A stretch of DNA of 64,000 nt, from NCBI GenBank assembly GCA_031291335.1, contig JARLJF010000145.1, positions 1-64,000 on the forward strand. The letters are read 5' to 3'. Under the pieces are notes generated by a model. That model searched no databases, had not been told where the DNA came from, and saw nothing but the letters and a program-made list of their open reading frames with translations. Made by a program: the position numbers and the translations under genes. Positions within the stretch are counted from its first letter, which is position 1. The number at the start of each line of letters is the position of its first letter. The stretch is from Pandoraea sp. Lineage in GTDB: Bacteria > Pseudomonadota > Gammaproteobacteria > Burkholderiales > Burkholderiaceae. This document shows positions 45,048 to 56,001 of this stretch, piece by piece.

Positions 45048-45905
45048 ATGCAGCATCCCATGCTCAATATCGCGGTGAAGGCCGCGCGCCGCGCCGGCAA
45101 CATCATCAGCCGCGCCTCTCTCGACATCGACACCGTCAAGGTCAGCAAGAAGCAGCACAACGACTTCGTGACGGAAGTGGACAAAGCGGCTGAGCAAGCG
45201 ATCATCGACACCCTTCTGCAAGCCTTCCCGGACCACGCCATCCTCGCCGAAGAATCGGGCGAAGCGCACGGCAAGACGGGCTCGGAATTCCAGTGGATCA
45301 TCGATCCGCTCGACGGCACGACCAACTTCATTCACGGCCTGCCCTACTACTGCACGTCGATCGCCCTCGCGCACAAGGGTATCGTCTCGCAAGCCGTGAT
45401 CTACGATCCGACCCGCAACGAACTCTTCACCGCCTCGCGTGGCCGCGGCGCATTCCTCGACGGCAAGCGCATCCGTGTATCGCGCCGCGACCGTCTGGCC
45501 GATGGCCTGATCGGCACTGGCTTCCCGTTCCGTGACCTGCAAGGCGTGGAAAACTACCTGAAGATGTTCGGCACGATGACCGAGCATTGCGCTGGTATCC
45601 GCCGCCCGGGGGCTGCGGCACTCGATCTGGCGAACGTCGCCGCCGGCCGCATGGACGGCTTCTTCGAGCAAGGCCTGAACCCGTGGGACATGGCCGCAGG
45701 CAGCCTGCTGATCACCGAAGCCGGTGGTCTGGTCGGCAACTACACCGGCGAATCGGACTTCCTGTTCGAAGGTGAAATCCTCGCGGGCAACCCGAAGATC
45801 TACGCACAAATGGTCAAGCTGCTCGAAGGCTATTCGCGCGCCAAGCGTACGGTAACGCCGGCACGCGCCAGCGCCGCTGCCGCACAGGACAGCGCACAGT
45901 CGTAA
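45048..45905 (+). CDS. suhB: Inositol-1-monophosphatase family protein SuhB
   Basis: Encodes 285 residues. The two metal motifs are intact: [20 protein letters not shown] and, near the C-terminus, [11 protein letters not shown]. SuhB hydrolyses inositol phosphates and, in E. coli, is part of the ribosomal RNA antitermination complex. The final 20 residues are Ala/Ser-rich. It ends at a strong bidirectional terminator shared with gltX. Confidence 0.96.
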   Translation: MQHPMLNIAVKAARRAGNIISRASLDIDTVKVSKKQHNDFVTEVDKAAEQAIIDTLLQAFPDHAILAEESGEAHGKTGSEFQWIIDPLDGTTNFIHGLPYYCTSIALAHKGIVSQAVIYDPTRNELFTASRGRGAFLDGKRIRVSRRDRLADGLIGTGFPFRDLQGVENYLKMFGTMTEHCAGIRRPGAAALDLANVAAGRMDGFFEQGLNPWDMAAGSLLITEAGGLVGNYTGESDFLFEGEILAGNPKIYAQMVKLLEGYSRAKRTVTPARASAAAAQDSAQS

Positions 45906-45935
45906 GCGCATAAGGGGGACATCGTGTTCCCCGTA

Positions 45936-45974
45936 AAAAAACCCCGGCGATGCTCACGCATCCCGGGGTTTTTT
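45936..45974. terminator. Bidirectional terminator between suhB and gltX
   Basis: AAAAAACCCCGG pairs with CCGGGGTTTTTT, and inside it GATGC pairs with GCATC around TCAC. It has T-tracts on both strands. Confidence 0.92.
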
Positions 45975-46023
45975 GTTTCCGGCGCCGCCACAGGCAACCC
46001 CGGAATGTTTAACACGCTGCGAC

Positions 46024-47415
46024 TTATGCGCCCAGACGCGCCAGCACCACATCGCGGCCGAGCAGTTCAAGCACGGCATCGATGGCCGGCGTGTGCGTCG
46101 TACCAACCACGAGCAGACGCACCGGCATCGCCAACTGCGGCATCTTCATGCCGTGCTGCGCGAGGGTGGCCTTGAAGGCGGGCGAGATCGCTTCCTTCTT
46201 CCACTCGGGCAACGCGGCCAGCGCCGTGGCGAGGTCCTTCACCGCCGCGCGCGCGGCATCGCTCATGTGTTGAGTCAGATCCGCTTCCGACGGCACGGGC
46301 TTGCGGTAGAACATTGCGGCACTTTCCGCGATGTCCTTGATCGTGTTCGCACGGTCCTTGAACAGCCCGACCACACCCGCAAGCGACGGGCCACCGTCGA
46401 TCGACACGCCGGCCTTCTGCAGGAACGGCTCGGTCAGCCCGGCCAGACGCTCGTTGTCGGCCTGCTTCAGATACTGGTTGTTCAACCACAGCAGCTTTTC
46501 CGGATTGTGCTGCGCCGGCGACTTGCCCAGATGCTCCAGATCGAACCACGCGACGAACTGCTCGCGCGTGAACACTTCGGCGTCACCATGCGCCCAGCCC
46601 AGACGCGCCAGGTAGTTCACCACGGCCTCGGGCAGGAAGCCCTCTTCGCGGTACTGGACCACGCTCATGGCGCCATTGCGCTTGGACATCTTCTCGCCCT
46701 GGTCGTTGAGCACCGTGGGCAAGTGCGCGTAGATCGGCGGCTGCTTGCCGAGCGCTTCGAAGATGTTGATCTGACGCGGCGTGTTGTTGACGTGATCGTC
46801 GCCGCGAATCACATGCGTGATGTCCATGTCGATGTCATCGACCACCACGCAGAAGTTGTACGTCGGCGTGCCGTCCGGGCGCGCGATCACGAGATCGTCG
46901 AGTTCTTCGTTCGAAATCTCGATGCGCCCCTTGACGGCGTCTTCCCACACCACGCTGCCGGTGAGCGGGTTCTTGAAGCGCAGCACCGGCTGCACGCCTG
47001 CCGGCGGCTCGGGCAGCACCTTGCCCGGCTCCGGACGCCAGCGGCCGTCGTAACGCGGCTTCTCGCCACGCGCACGCTGCAACTCGCGCAATTCGTCGAG
47101 TTCTTCCACGCTCATGTAGCACGGATAAACGTGACCGGCGGCCTTCAGTTGCTCGAGCACTTCGCGGTAGCGATCCATGCGCTGCATCTGATAGAACGGG
47201 CCTTCGTCGTAATCGAGGCCGAGCCATTCCATGCCTTCGAGAATGACCTGCACGGCTTCCTCGGTCGAGCGCTCGACATCGGTGTCTTCGATGCGCAGCA
47301 CGAACGTGCCTTCGTTGTGACGCGCGAAGGCCCACGGATAGAGAGCAGAACGGATATTGCCCAGATGGATGAATCCGGTCGGGCTAGGCGCAAAGCGGGT
47401 GCGGACAGTGGTCAT
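46024..47415 (-). CDS. gltX: Glutamyl-tRNA synthetase
   Basis: Encodes 463 residues from ATG 47415, which gives the family start [19 protein letters not shown]; upstream Met codons at 47433 and 47451 are alternatives. The HIGH-type motif is FIHLG and the KMSKS loop reads [10 protein letters not shown] zinc-binding region lies at about 100-140 ([10 protein letters not shown]), with fewer Cys than in E. coli. It charges tRNA-Glu. About 256 bases with no gene separate it from the ssu operon. Confidence 0.97.
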   Translation of the reverse strand: MTTVRTRFAPSPTGFIHLGNIRSALYPWAFARHNEGTFVLRIEDTDVERSTEEAVQVILEGMEWLGLDYDEGPFYQMQRMDRYREVLEQLKAAGHVYPCYMSVEELDELRELQRARGEKPRYDGRWRPEPGKVLPEPPAGVQPVLRFKNPLTGSVVWEDAVKGRIEISNEELDDLVIARPDGTPTYNFCVVVDDIDMDITHVIRGDDHVNNTPRQINIFEALGKQPPIYAHLPTVLNDQGEKMSKRNGAMSVVQYREEGFLPEAVVNYLARLGWAHGDAEVFTREQFVAWFDLEHLGKSPAQHNPEKLLWLNNQYLKQADNERLAGLTEPFLQKAGVSIDGGPSLAGVVGLFKDRANTIKDIAESAAMFYRKPVPSEADLTQHMSDAARAAVKDLATALAALPEWKKEAISPAFKATLAQHGMKMPQLAMPVRLLVVGTTHTPAIDAVLELLGRDVVLARLGA

Positions 47416-47671
47416 GGTTTGGCTTCGGTGCATCGCGTTGGCAACAAACAAAAACGCCCGCGGCGGAGGGTCTCGCGCAGGCGGGTCGCCAACATTCGGA
47501 AGCCGTCATTATATCAGCCGAGTGCGTGCATTCGCGGCACAGTCCGAGAGCGAGATCGGAATTTGCGATTCCCCGCATCGGACACCGCCCCCCGCGCGCG
47601 TCCGATGCAGTCCCGTCACTTCGGAAAATTTCCCGGCAAAACGTCGCTATGCGCGGCGTGGGTCCCAGGCG

Positions 47672-47887
47672 TCAGAGCTTGGCGAGCGAGACCTCGGTGG
47701 CTTTGACGAGGGCCACGACTTCGGAGCCGACGTCCAGACGCAACTCGTCGATCGAGCGCGTGGTGATGACCGACGTCACGATGCCGCTCGGCGTTTCGAC
47801 GTCCACTTCGGACAGTACCGGACCGCGCAGAATTTCGCGAATACGGCCTTTGAACTGGTTACGGACATTAATGGCGGTGATACCCAT
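47672..47887 (-). CDS. ssuF: Molbindin/Mop-like TOBE protein, SsuF
   Basis: Encodes 71 residues from ATG 47887 with AGGAG seven bases upstream. It is a single TOBE/Mop domain: ITAINVRNQFKGRIREILRG, then SEVDVETPSGIVTSVIT and the C-terminal VVALVKATEVSLAKL. Proteins of this fold bind molybdate or other oxyanions. In Pseudomonas putida a gene of this kind, ssuF, ends the ssuEADCBF operon and is needed for sulfonate use. Its position 61 bases after ssuB fits that. Confidence 0.9.
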   Translation of the reverse strand: MGITAINVRNQFKGRIREILRGPVLSEVDVETPSGIVTSVITTRSIDELRLDVGSEVVALVKATEVSLAKL

Positions 47888-47948
47888 GATGAACTCCTGT
47901 GTACGGGAAAAAGATCGAGAAAACGAATGAACGGATAAACGAATGCCG

Positions 47949-48968
47949 TCAGACGGCCCAGCGCACGGTCGCCGCCGGCCACAGCGGCTCGGGGGCGGGA
48001 GCGTGAGCGTGAGCGCCGGCAGACGGTTCGGTTTGGAGCACACGCGCGAGTACCTGAGCCTCGAGTCCGGCAAACTCCACACTGCCGCGCGCACGCGGAC
48101 GTGCCAGCGACACCGATTGGTCGAGCCCCAACTGCCCTTGCTCGATGAGCACCACGCGGTCGGCCAGCGCCACGGCCTCCTGCACATCGTGAGTGACGAG
48201 CAACGCCGTGAAACCGTGGGCACGCCAGAGACGCTCGATCAGCGCATGCATTTCGATACGCGTGAGCGCGTCGAGCGCACCAAGCGGCTCGTCCAGCAGC
48301 AGCAGATCGGGTTGATGCACCAGTGCACGGGCGAGCGCGACACGTTGACGCTGACCGCCGGACAACTGGCTCGGCCAATCGTTGGCGCGCTCGGCCAGAC
48401 CCACTTCGCCCAGCACGTCGAGTGCCTTCGCATGCGCCGACTTCGGCAGACCGAGAGCGACGTTCTCCAGCACCGTGCGCCACGGCAGCAGGCGAGCGTC
48501 CTGGAACATGATGCGGGTGGACACCACGCCGGTCGCGCCGCTCAGTGCATGCCCGTCGAGCGTAATGCGGCCCCCGTCGGGTGTCTCGAGACCGGCGATC
48601 AGTCGCAGCAGCGTCGACTTGCCGCAGCCGCTACGCCCCACGATGGCGGCAAACCCGCCACGCGGAATCGTCAGCGAGAAATCCGACAGCACCGAGCGAG
48701 CGCCATAGCGCTTGCCGACACCCTCGATGCGCAGACCCGCCGACGATGCCGGTGCCTCCGTGTCACTTGCCGGATGCACCACTTTAAGATTCGTCCCTGC
48801 CGCCGTACGCGGCACTGCGTGGGCGGCGATGTGAGCGCCGAGCGGGAGTTGCGTGCCGAACGGATCGGCTTGCGGATCGAGCGGCAGGCGACCCGACGCG
48901 CGCTGCTCGGCCGTCCATTCGGCTTCGATGTCGGCGCCCGCGATCGGGGCCAGTTGTTGTGCGCTCAT
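47949..48968 (-). CDS. ssuB: Aliphatic sulfonate ABC transporter ATPase
   Basis: Encodes 339 residues. ATG 48968 overlaps the ssuC stop (ATGA) and has AGGAG upstream. Walker [12 protein letters not shown], signature [16 protein letters not shown] and Walker [13 protein letters not shown] are present. About 85 residues precede the ATPase domain, more than in E. coli SsuB. It powers sulfonate import with SsuC. Confidence 0.93.
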   Translation of the reverse strand: MSAQQLAPIAGADIEAEWTAEQRASGRLPLDPQADPFGTQLPLGAHIAAHAVPRTAAGTNLKVVHPASDTEAPASSAGLRIEGVGKRYGARSVLSDFSLTIPRGGFAAIVGRSGCGKSTLLRLIAGLETPDGGRITLDGHALSGATGVVSTRIMFQDARLLPWRTVLENVALGLPKSAHAKALDVLGEVGLAERANDWPSQLSGGQRQRVALARALVHQPDLLLLDEPLGALDALTRIEMHALIERLWRAHGFTALLVTHDVQEAVALADRVVLIEQGQLGLDQSVSLARPRARGSVEFAGLEAQVLARVLQTEPSAGAHAHAPAPEPLWPAATVRWAV

Positions 48969-49816
48969 GCGGCGGCTCCTCGTTGAAAGGCCGGATGCCA
49001 GCGCAACCAGCGAAATTCCAGTTCTTTGGCCAGCACATCGGCCAGCTTGCCCAGCAAGGCGTATAGCAAGATCCCAACGAGCACGATGTCGGTCTGCAAG
49101 AACTCGCGGGCGTTCATCGTCAGATAGCCGATGCCCGATTGCGCCGAAATGGTTTCCGCGACGATCAGCGTCACCCACATCAGACCCAGCGAGAAGCGCA
49201 CGCCGACCAGAATCGACGGCAGCGCACCCGGCAGAACCACATCGCGATACAGTGCCCAGCCACGCAAACCGTAGCTGCGCGCCATCTCCACGAGCGCCGG
49301 ATCGACGGCACGAATGCCGGCGTAGGTATTCAGGTACATCGGGAAAAACACGCCGATGGACACGAGGAAAAGCTTGGCCTTTTCGTCGATGCCGAACCAC
49401 AGGATCACGAGCGGAATCAGTGCCAGATGCGGAATGTTGCGCAGCATCTGGAACGACGAATCGAGCGCCGTTTCAGCCACCCGCGACAGGCCGGTCAGCA
49501 TGCCCAGCAGCAGGCCGAGGCCGCCGCCGATCAGAAAACCAATCACTGCGCGGCCGGTCGACACGCCGATGTCGCGCCAGATCTGACCGCTCACGGCGAG
49601 TTGCCAGGCGGCGTCGACCACGGCCGACGGGGCCGGCAACACGCGTGTCGAGAGCCAGCCTTCTTGTGCGGCCAATTGCCAGAACACGACCAGCACGATG
49701 GGCACCGCCCACGGCGCGAGCCGTCTTGCGGCCGTGCGCCAGAAGCGCTGCAGCGCGCCACCATTGCGGGCGGCGGGGACCGCAGCCTGAGCGTCGGTCA
49801 AGGTGGTTTGCGTCAT
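48965..49816 (-). CDS. ssuC: Aliphatic sulfonate ABC transporter permease
   Basis: Encodes 283 residues from ATG 49816, with GGGGAGA six bases upstream; an ATG seven codons earlier is less well placed. Six membrane segments and the EAA-type loop ([21 protein letters not shown]) identify the permease of the nitrate/sulfonate/taurine class. It lies 97 bases after ssuD; that gap contains the palindrome GGGATTCGAATCCC and no gene. Confidence 0.95.
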   Translation of the reverse strand: MTQTTLTDAQAAVPAARNGGALQRFWRTAARRLAPWAVPIVLVVFWQLAAQEGWLSTRVLPAPSAVVDAAWQLAVSGQIWRDIGVSTGRAVIGFLIGGGLGLLLGMLTGLSRVAETALDSSFQMLRNIPHLALIPLVILWFGIDEKAKLFLVSIGVFFPMYLNTYAGIRAVDPALVEMARSYGLRGWALYRDVVLPGALPSILVGVRFSLGLMWVTLIVAETISAQSGIGYLTMNAREFLQTDIVLVGILLYALLGKLADVLAKELEFRWLRWHPAFQRGAAA

Positions 49817-49913
49817 GCGAATTTCTCCCCGAGGCATTGCGGCCCCGTTTCTCTTCAATTCATGGTGAGACTGGTTTGGCGTCGTGGAGCGCTTGGGATT
49901 CGAATCCCCGCGC

Positions 49914-51065
49914 TCAGCTTTGCGACGCCTTCGGCACGATGTTGTTGGCCATGACCTCACCGACCGGACCGGCCAGCGAGACGTTGCCCAGTCGTTCGCG
50001 CACGTCGCGCGGCAGATGCGGGAACACCAGCTCGGCAAAGCGATAGGCCTCTTCGAGGTGCGGATATCCCGACAGAATGAAGGTGTCGATGCCCAGATCG
50101 GCGTACTCGCGCAAGCGCTGCGCCACGGTCGGGCCATCGCCCACCAGTGCCGTACCTGCCCCGCCGCGTACCAGCCCCACGCCCGCCCACAGATTCGGCG
50201 CGATCACGAGCTTGTCGCGGCGTCCACCGTGCAGCGCCGCCATGCGTCGCTGGCCTTCCGAATCCATCTTCGCGAACTGCGTCTGCACGCGCGCGATGGT
50301 CTCGTCGTCGAGCTTGCTGATGAGGGCGTCGGCGGCGCGCCACGCTTCGTCTTCCGTCTCACGCACGATCACATGCAGACGCAGACCGAAGCGCAACGTA
50401 CGGCCGAGTTTGGCGGCGCGTGCACGCACGTCGGCAATCTTCTCGGCCACATCGGCAAGCGGTTCGCCCCACGTCAGATAGACGTCGAGTTGCTCGGCCG
50501 CGATCTGGCGGGCCGCTTCTGACGAACCACCGAAATACAACGGCGGATGCGGCGTTTGCACCGGCGGGAAAAACAGCTTCGCGCCCTTCGCCCGCAGATG
50601 CTTGCCTTCGAAATCGACGCTCTCGCCACTGTGCGATTTCTCGAACAGCGAACGCCAGATGCGCAGGAATTCGTCGGTCACGGCGTAGCGCTCGGCGTGA
50701 TCGGCAAAGAAGCCGTCGCCTTCGAGTTCGCCCGCGTCGCCGCCTGTGACGACGTTGATCAATAGTCTGCCCCCCGACAGACGATCGAACGTCGAAGCCA
50801 TGCGTGCGGTCAGCGCAGGAGACGCAATCCCCGGGCGTACCGCAACGAGAAACTTCAGATTGCGCGTGGCGCCGATGAGGCTCGATGCCGTCACCCAGGC
50901 GTCTTCGCACGAGCGCCCGGTGGGCAGCAATACCCCTTCGTATCCGAGCGAATCTACGGCGCTGGCGATCTGCCGCGCGTAATCGAAATCGAACACCCGT
51001 CCGCCATCGGACGTTCCCAGATAACGCGTGTCACCGTGCGTCGGAATGAACCAGAAGACTTGCAT
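49914..51065 (-). CDS. ssuD: FMNH2-dependent alkanesulfonate monooxygenase
   Basis: Encodes 383 residues. ATG 51065 gives the family start [17 protein letters not shown]. It has a TIM-barrel luciferase-like fold with [20 protein letters not shown] and [11 protein letters not shown] as in E. coli SsuD. It cleaves the C-S bond of alkanesulfonates to aldehyde and sulfite using reduced FMN from SsuE. It follows ssuE by only 14 bases, so the usual ssuA gene between them is absent. Confidence 0.97.
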   Translation of the reverse strand: MQVFWFIPTHGDTRYLGTSDGGRVFDFDYARQIASAVDSLGYEGVLLPTGRSCEDAWVTASSLIGATRNLKFLVAVRPGIASPALTARMASTFDRLSGGRLLINVVTGGDAGELEGDGFFADHAERYAVTDEFLRIWRSLFEKSHSGESVDFEGKHLRAKGAKLFFPPVQTPHPPLYFGGSSEAARQIAAEQLDVYLTWGEPLADVAEKIADVRARAAKLGRTLRFGLRLHVIVRETEDEAWRAADALISKLDDETIARVQTQFAKMDSEGQRRMAALHGGRRDKLVIAPNLWAGVGLVRGGAGTALVGDGPTVAQRLREYADLGIDTFILSGYPHLEEAYRFAELVFPHLPRDVRERLGNVSLAGPVGEVMANNIVPKASQS

Positions 51066-51079
51066 GCGAACTCCAGCGC

Positions 51080-51682
51080 TCAGGCGGCGAGCGTTGCCCG
51101 GGCAGCCGCCGTGCGCGCGGCAGCGGCAGCCGTGGCGGGCCACTGACGAATCACTTCGCGCTCATGCAGCCACTGCGAAAGCTGATCGACCGTGGTACCC
51201 AGACGCTCAGCAATCGGCGCATCGAGCGTGGCGCCCTCTTCCTTCGGCACTTGCTGATCGACGGCGAACACGCCGCGCAAAATGTGTTGTGCGCCGAGTG
51301 CGGACAGCACCGGCTTGAGTGCGTAATCGAGCGCGAGCAAATGGGCGGGACTGCCGCCCGTGGCGAACGGCGCCACCAGTTTGTCAGCGAGACCGTCTTG
51401 CGGCAGCACGTCGAGGAAAGCCTTGAGCAAGCCGCTATAGGCGGCCTTGTAGACGGGCGTTGCAACGACCACGGCTTGCGCACCGGCGACTTGCGCGAGC
51501 GCATGGCGAAGGTCGTCGTGCGAGGTATCGGCGGCGAGCAGCGCTGCCGGCGATAGCGCGCGAATATCGATGCGGCGCACCGCAATACCGGCCGCAGCCA
51601 GCTCGGCTTCGATGAAACGCAGCAATCGGGCGCTGCGCGAGGCGGCCGACGGGCTGCCCGAGATCGTGACGGCGTATGTCAT
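51080..51682 (-). CDS. ssuE: NADPH-dependent FMN reductase SsuE
   Basis: Encodes 200 residues from ATG 51682 (GGCAGGGA upstream). The flavodoxin-like motifs are [16 protein letters not shown] and [20 protein letters not shown], a close family match. It supplies FMNH2 to SsuD. It is the first gene of the ssu operon and is divergent from an AraC-type regulator gene 300 bases away. Confidence 0.94.
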   Translation of the reverse strand: MTYAVTISGSPSAASRSARLLRFIEAELAAAGIAVRRIDIRALSPAALLAADTSHDDLRHALAQVAGAQAVVVATPVYKAAYSGLLKAFLDVLPQDGLADKLVAPFATGGSPAHLLALDYALKPVLSALGAQHILRGVFAVDQQVPKEEGATLDAPIAERLGTTVDQLSQWLHEREVIRQWPATAAAAARTAAARATLAA

Positions 51683-51984
51683 ACTTCCCTGCCAAATACG
51701 GACCGTACGCGTGATGGCACGCTGGCCCTGAGGAATCGAAGCGCACCCGGCGTGCAACCGGCCGGAAAGCCTGCTCACGCGGTGCTGACCGGAGCATCCC
51801 GGCCACTGGAGAACCAGTGTAGCGATCCGCCTCCTGCGCCCGAACCAATGAATCCGGGATTGCTTTGCGCGTTTTTTCATAACCTGAAGTCATGCACCTC
51901 CTGCGCCTTATTCCCCAGGACGGTGCTAACGCCTGATTCCCACGCGTTCGCTGGTCTCAGGTCACACCATCACGTCACACCATC

Positions 51985-52761
51985 ATGTCCGCCCCGATCC
52001 TCGAACTGCGCGAGTACCGTCCGACCGACTGCACCGACACCCACGACTTTCATCAGGTCGTGATCGGGCTGTCCGGGCGCATGTCGATTTCGCTGGACGG
52101 CGACGCCACGCAGTCCGGTCGCGTGGGGGCGCGTAACGGTGTCGTGATCCCGGCGGGGGTGCGGCACGACTATCGGGGCGATGGCCCGAACCGGCAGGTC
52201 GTGCTGGATGTGCCGTCGCACCTTGCCACGATGACGGGCACCCACCGTGCGTTCGCGCACGAGGCGTTTTTCGCGCTGGACGCGAAGCTGCTGGCGCTGG
52301 TCCAGCAGGTAAGCGCGAGCGTGGACGGCGGACGCCCCATGAGCGCAGACGATCCCGTGGTGCGCGAATGGCTCACCGCCCTCACCGCCCGGCTGGCGCC
52401 GGCCCGGCCCTCGCTACGCACCGTCCGGCTGGATCTGACGCGCATCGATGCCCGGCTGCAAGCCGATCTGGCAACGCCACCGGATACGGCCACGCTGGCG
52501 CGGGAAGCCGGCATGAGCGTGCGGCATTTTCACGATTGCTTTGTCGCAATGACCGGCGAAACACCTCACCGCCATTTGATGCGCCTTCGGCTCGCACGCG
52601 CGGCGTTGCTGCTACGTGCGAACGACGCGACGCTCGCCGACATCGCTCTCGACGTTGGCTTCAACGATCAAAGCGCCCTGACCCACGCCTTCCGCCAGCA
52701 CTACGGCCGGACACCCGCCGCGTGGCGGCGCGAGCGCACCCTCTGCGACGTCGCCGGCTAA
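51985..52761 (+). CDS. AraC-family transcriptional regulator
   Basis: Encodes 258 residues. An N-terminal cupin-like sensing domain (about 1-140, with SGRMSISLDGD and VVIPAGVRHDYRG) is joined to two C-terminal helix-turn-helices (TLAREAGMSVRHFHDCF and LADIALDVGFNDQSALTHAF). Its divergent placement next to ssuE suggests that it could control sulfonate use, but sulfonate operons are normally run by LysR-type Cbl/SsuR, so this is open. Confidence 0.88.
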   Translation: MSAPILELREYRPTDCTDTHDFHQVVIGLSGRMSISLDGDATQSGRVGARNGVVIPAGVRHDYRGDGPNRQVVLDVPSHLATMTGTHRAFAHEAFFALDAKLLALVQQVSASVDGGRPMSADDPVVREWLTALTARLAPARPSLRTVRLDLTRIDARLQADLATPPDTATLAREAGMSVRHFHDCFVAMTGETPHRHLMRLRLARAALLLRANDATLADIALDVGFNDQSALTHAFRQHYGRTPAAWRRERTLCDVAG

Positions 52762-52868
52762 GCAAGGTCGAACGGACTGCCGTCTGCCGAAATTCACAAG
52801 CCAGGCCCGGCGGCGAAGCATTACGCTCGCCGTTTCGTCATTTGTCGACAAGGAAAAGGGAACTGGAC

Positions 52869-53207
52869 ATGGCCGAGACCATCGAGTGGCAGGACTTCGA
52901 GAAGATCGATTTGCGTGTGGGCACGATCGTGGCCGCTCGCGTCAACGAGAAAGCGAAGAAGCCCGCTTATGTGCTGGAAGTCGATCTGGGGGAACTCGGC
53001 GTGAAGACATCGAGTGCGCAGATCACCGTGCACTACGCGCCCGGGTCGCTCGTCGGCCGGCAGGTGCTGTGCGTGTGCAACTTCGCGCCCAAGCGCATCG
53101 CGGGGGTTGTCTCCGAGATATTGATTACCGGCTTTGCCGACGCGAGCGGTGCCATCGTGCTCGCTGGCGTGGAGCGCGCCGTCCCCAACGGCGCACGCCT
53201 GCACTAG
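52869..53207 (+). CDS. csaA: CsaA-like tRNA-binding protein
   Basis: Encodes 112 residues. One OB-fold of the EMAP/tRNA-binding type covers the protein: DFEKIDLRVGTIV, KTSSAQITVHYAPG and NFAPKRIAGVVSEILITGF line up with Bacillus CsaA (family knowledge). CsaA binds tRNA and has been proposed as an export-related chaperone. It ends 7 bases from the convergent deformylase-like gene. Confidence 0.9.
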   Translation: MAETIEWQDFEKIDLRVGTIVAARVNEKAKKPAYVLEVDLGELGVKTSSAQITVHYAPGSLVGRQVLCVCNFAPKRIAGVVSEILITGFADASGAIVLAGVERAVPNGARLH

Positions 53208-53214
53208 CCGCCGG

Positions 53215-53757
53215 TCAGGGCTGAGGAAAATAATCGACTTGCTGCGCAAACGTCTTGCGATCGGCGTCGAACACGCTGCGCGGCACGATCGCGTTCTCGC
53301 CCACCGCTCGGTCGAAAGACAGCTTGCCGTCGAGATGATCGATCTCGTGCTGCAACAGCTCAGCCTCGGCCAGCGGTAACTGCACCTTCGTGTGCACTTC
53401 ACCGCAGAGATCCAGGCAACGCACGGAGATGGAAGCGTAGCGCGCCACGCGCACCAACGTCTCCGGGAAACACATGCAATCGTCCCAGAGCGTGACGCGT
53501 TCGTCGCTCGTCCAAACGATCTCCGGATTGACGATCACGTCGGGCCAGCCCGGCACGGCGAGCGCAATCATGCGCCGGTCGATGTTGATTTGCGGCGCGG
53601 CAATGGCACGTCCGAAGCCATGCGCCGCACGAAAGGCGGCTAACGCCTCACACAGATCGGCGGCATCGCGGCGCACGGCCGGATCGTGAATGTCCACCAC
53701 CTCGGCAGCGATCCTGCTCAGCGACGGCGCGCCGACTCGGAGAATCTGGCGCGTCAT
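53215..53757 (-). CDS. Peptide deformylase-like protein with altered motif II
   Basis: Encodes 180 residues from ATG 53757, which gives the usual MTRQILRVGAP start; 44 more codons are open upstream. Motif I is AIAAPQI (51-57) instead of GxGLAAPQ. Motif II reads WDDCMCF (91-97) instead of EGCLS, keeping the metal-binding Cys94 but not the Glu-Gly. Motif III HEIDHLDG (137-144) is intact. Metal binding thus looks possible, while the substrate site has changed. The housekeeping def is expected elsewhere (next to fmt in most genomes), so this is a paralogue of uncertain activity. Confidence 0.88.
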   Translation of the reverse strand: MTRQILRVGAPSLSRIAAEVVDIHDPAVRRDAADLCEALAAFRAAHGFGRAIAAPQINIDRRMIALAVPGWPDVIVNPEIVWTSDERVTLWDDCMCFPETLVRVARYASISVRCLDLCGEVHTKVQLPLAEAELLQHEIDHLDGKLSFDRAVGENAIVPRSVFDADRKTFAQQVDYFPQP

Positions 53758-54222
53758 GATGCCGTTGGGATCACGATAAGGTCCGCGCAGGCAGCACGGT
53801 GGCAAAGCAGCGGAAGTGGCATAAGTGGAATCGGTAGCATCGTCATTGGCAACATCGGAATTCACGAATATCGATTGAGCGAATACCACGATTGTAGAGA
53901 ACCGCCACGAAATGCAATTTCGTTAGCCATGCCTTTACGTCAATAAACACTCATCGACCGGCGAGCGGCACTGGGTACACCGGCGTGGCGCAAAAAAAGT
54001 CCCACCGGAATCCTCCCGCCCGATCGTTGAGAACTCAATTCCCCACCAATACCGACTTTCATTCGCCATAAAAAATCACACAACACCGACACTTTCCCAA
54101 GTCTTGTCAGTCGAAACGCCCGATTAGGCAGCCTGACGGGTGCCGGGCGGGAGTCATCATCCCGCGAAGACACTCGGCCACTGACGAACAGGCCGGGAAG
54201 AAACGGTCGGCGGAGACAACGA
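53758..54222. other. Intergenic region before the EptA-like gene
   Basis: About 465 bases with no gene that I can support. The middle (53990-54100) is AT-richer than its surroundings and probably contains divergent promoters for the deformylase-like and phosphoethanolamine-transferase genes. Confidence 0.5.
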
Positions 54223-55896
54223 TTGAACCCCCTATGGCATCGGCTTTATCTTGGATTGGGCGGTCTGGCCGCGTTCTGGGCGCTCGGCATGGTGAGCGCC
54301 AACGAATTCGGCAAGAGCGCCGCGCTCATGGCAACCGCCCTGCCCGGTCTTGCCGGGCTTTGCCTGCTACTGCGCGCGCGGCCCACGTGGTTGAGCATCA
54401 CCACCCTCAGCATCATCGCCGTGTTCTTCCTCGACGCGGCCACCAAGGGCTTCCTGCGCGACTACTTCGGCATGCGCCCCAATCACCTGCTGGTACTGCA
54501 CGCGGTGTTCAACACCAATCCGTCAGAGACCGGCGAGTTCTTCCGTCATCATTGGCGCGATGTCTTTGAAGCCAGCGCCGCTTTCGTCGTATTGTTGGCC
54601 GCTGTCGTCTTCGGCGAGCGCCGCCTTGCACGAGGGGAGGCCAGTCGACCGCGCGCGCCGATCCGACGCACCGCAAAGTCGGCTGTCGTAGCGCTGCTGA
54701 CCGCCTTTCTTGCGCTGCACCTCAACCCGACCATGGCCAAGGAGAATCCGCTGCTCTACTGGCCGATGCGCTATCTCGATTACAAGGGGCAGGCCGATCA
54801 CGCGGCACAGTTGCAGCGCGATCTGGAGCGCAACATGGCGCAACGGGCGGATTGGCGCGTGCAGTATCGCGGGCCGGACAAAAACACCGTCGTCTGGGTC
54901 ATCGGCGAGAGCCTGAACCGCAACAACATGTCGCTCTACGGTTATGCGCGCAACACCACGCCCATGCTCGATTCGTTGCGCGACGATCTCACGGTGTTCC
55001 GCGATGTCGTGTCGTCGGAACCGGCGACGATGTCGTCGCTCATGAAGATGCTCACGCCCGCCAGCCTCGACGATCCCGAGGCGTGGACTCGCCAGCCTGA
55101 TGTCGTCATGCTCGCGAAGGAAGCCGGGTATCGCACGTACTGGATCTCGAATCAGGTGCCCAACGATGGTTGGCTTGGGTTGGTGGCCAATCGTGCCGAC
55201 GAGCAAGTGTTCATCAACAAGGGGTACGGACGCGGCGAGAATAATGTCGACGGCAATCTGCTGCCGGCGTTTGACGCGGCACTGGCCGGCGACGCCCCGA
55301 GGAAGCTGATCGTCGTGCACCTGCTGGGCGCCCACCCGACCTACGATATGCGCTATCCGGCGGCATTCGCTCGCTTCGACAATACCGACGATGCCGTGAT
55401 GGCCTCGCTCGCGGCACAAGGCAGATCGATGTGGGTGCGGCACCAGCGCAACGAATACGACAACGCCATCGCGTACAACGATTTCGTGGTCTCGAACCTG
55501 ATTCGTAAGACGATGGCGGCCAGCACACAAACCGATGCGAGCCTGCTGTTCAGTTCCGACCATGCACAGGAAGTCGGTCATACGCGCGATCACGCCGGGC
55601 AATCGGCGGCCGATGCGTCCGGTTACGAGATTCCGATGATTGTGTGGTCGCGCGATGTGAAGGCCAGTGGCAAGCCTCATAGCGAAGCTCGCTCCGACGC
55701 GAACGACACCCTGTCGCAAGCCGCACTCGAAGCCCGCCCGTATCAGACCGACCGGCTCGACCACACACTGCTGGGTTTGCTCGGCATCGACACGCGCTAC
55801 TACAGCGCCGCGGACGATCTGCTCAGTCCGGCCTTCACGCCGCACATGCGCCGCATCAACGGTCGGGCGTACCCCTCGGATCAACCCGACGGATAA
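54223..55896 (+). CDS. Phosphoethanolamine transferase, EptA/CptA-like
   Basis: Encodes 557 residues from TTG 54223, with GGAG eight bases upstream. Residues about 1-170 hold four or five membrane segments. The periplasmic alkaline-phosphatase-type domain then shows VWVIGESLNRNNMSLYGYAR with the metal-binding Glu, SSEPATMSSLMKMLTP with the likely nucleophile Thr, and FSSDHAQEVGHTRDH with the metal-binding Asp-His. Enzymes of this group add phosphoethanolamine to lipid A or LPS core and can give polymyxin resistance. Which acceptor is used here is unknown. Confidence 0.88.
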   Translation: MNPLWHRLYLGLGGLAAFWALGMVSANEFGKSAALMATALPGLAGLCLLLRARPTWLSITTLSIIAVFFLDAATKGFLRDYFGMRPNHLLVLHAVFNTNPSETGEFFRHHWRDVFEASAAFVVLLAAVVFGERRLARGEASRPRAPIRRTAKSAVVALLTAFLALHLNPTMAKENPLLYWPMRYLDYKGQADHAAQLQRDLERNMAQRADWRVQYRGPDKNTVVWVIGESLNRNNMSLYGYARNTTPMLDSLRDDLTVFRDVVSSEPATMSSLMKMLTPASLDDPEAWTRQPDVVMLAKEAGYRTYWISNQVPNDGWLGLVANRADEQVFINKGYGRGENNVDGNLLPAFDAALAGDAPRKLIVVHLLGAHPTYDMRYPAAFARFDNTDDAVMASLAAQGRSMWVRHQRNEYDNAIAYNDFVVSNLIRKTMAASTQTDASLLFSSDHAQEVGHTRDHAGQSAADASGYEIPMIVWSRDVKASGKPHSEARSDANDTLSQAALEARPYQTDRLDHTLLGLLGIDTRYYSAADDLLSPAFTPHMRRINGRAYPSDQPDG

Positions 55897-56001
55897 TCAC
55901 CTCACCATCACGCCATCCGAATTCAATCGCAAGAAACGGAGCGTTTCCCCGCGATCCCGCGCCTAGACTCCCCTCGTCAGTCCAATTCCGAGGGAATCGT
56001 T

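Noticed and set aside
49880-49915. tRNA-like T-arm sequence GGGATTCGAATCCC between ssuD and ssuC
   Set aside because: The base before TTCGAAT is A and not the G required for the 53-61 pair, and no acceptor, D or anticodon arms surround it; it is a simple palindrome.
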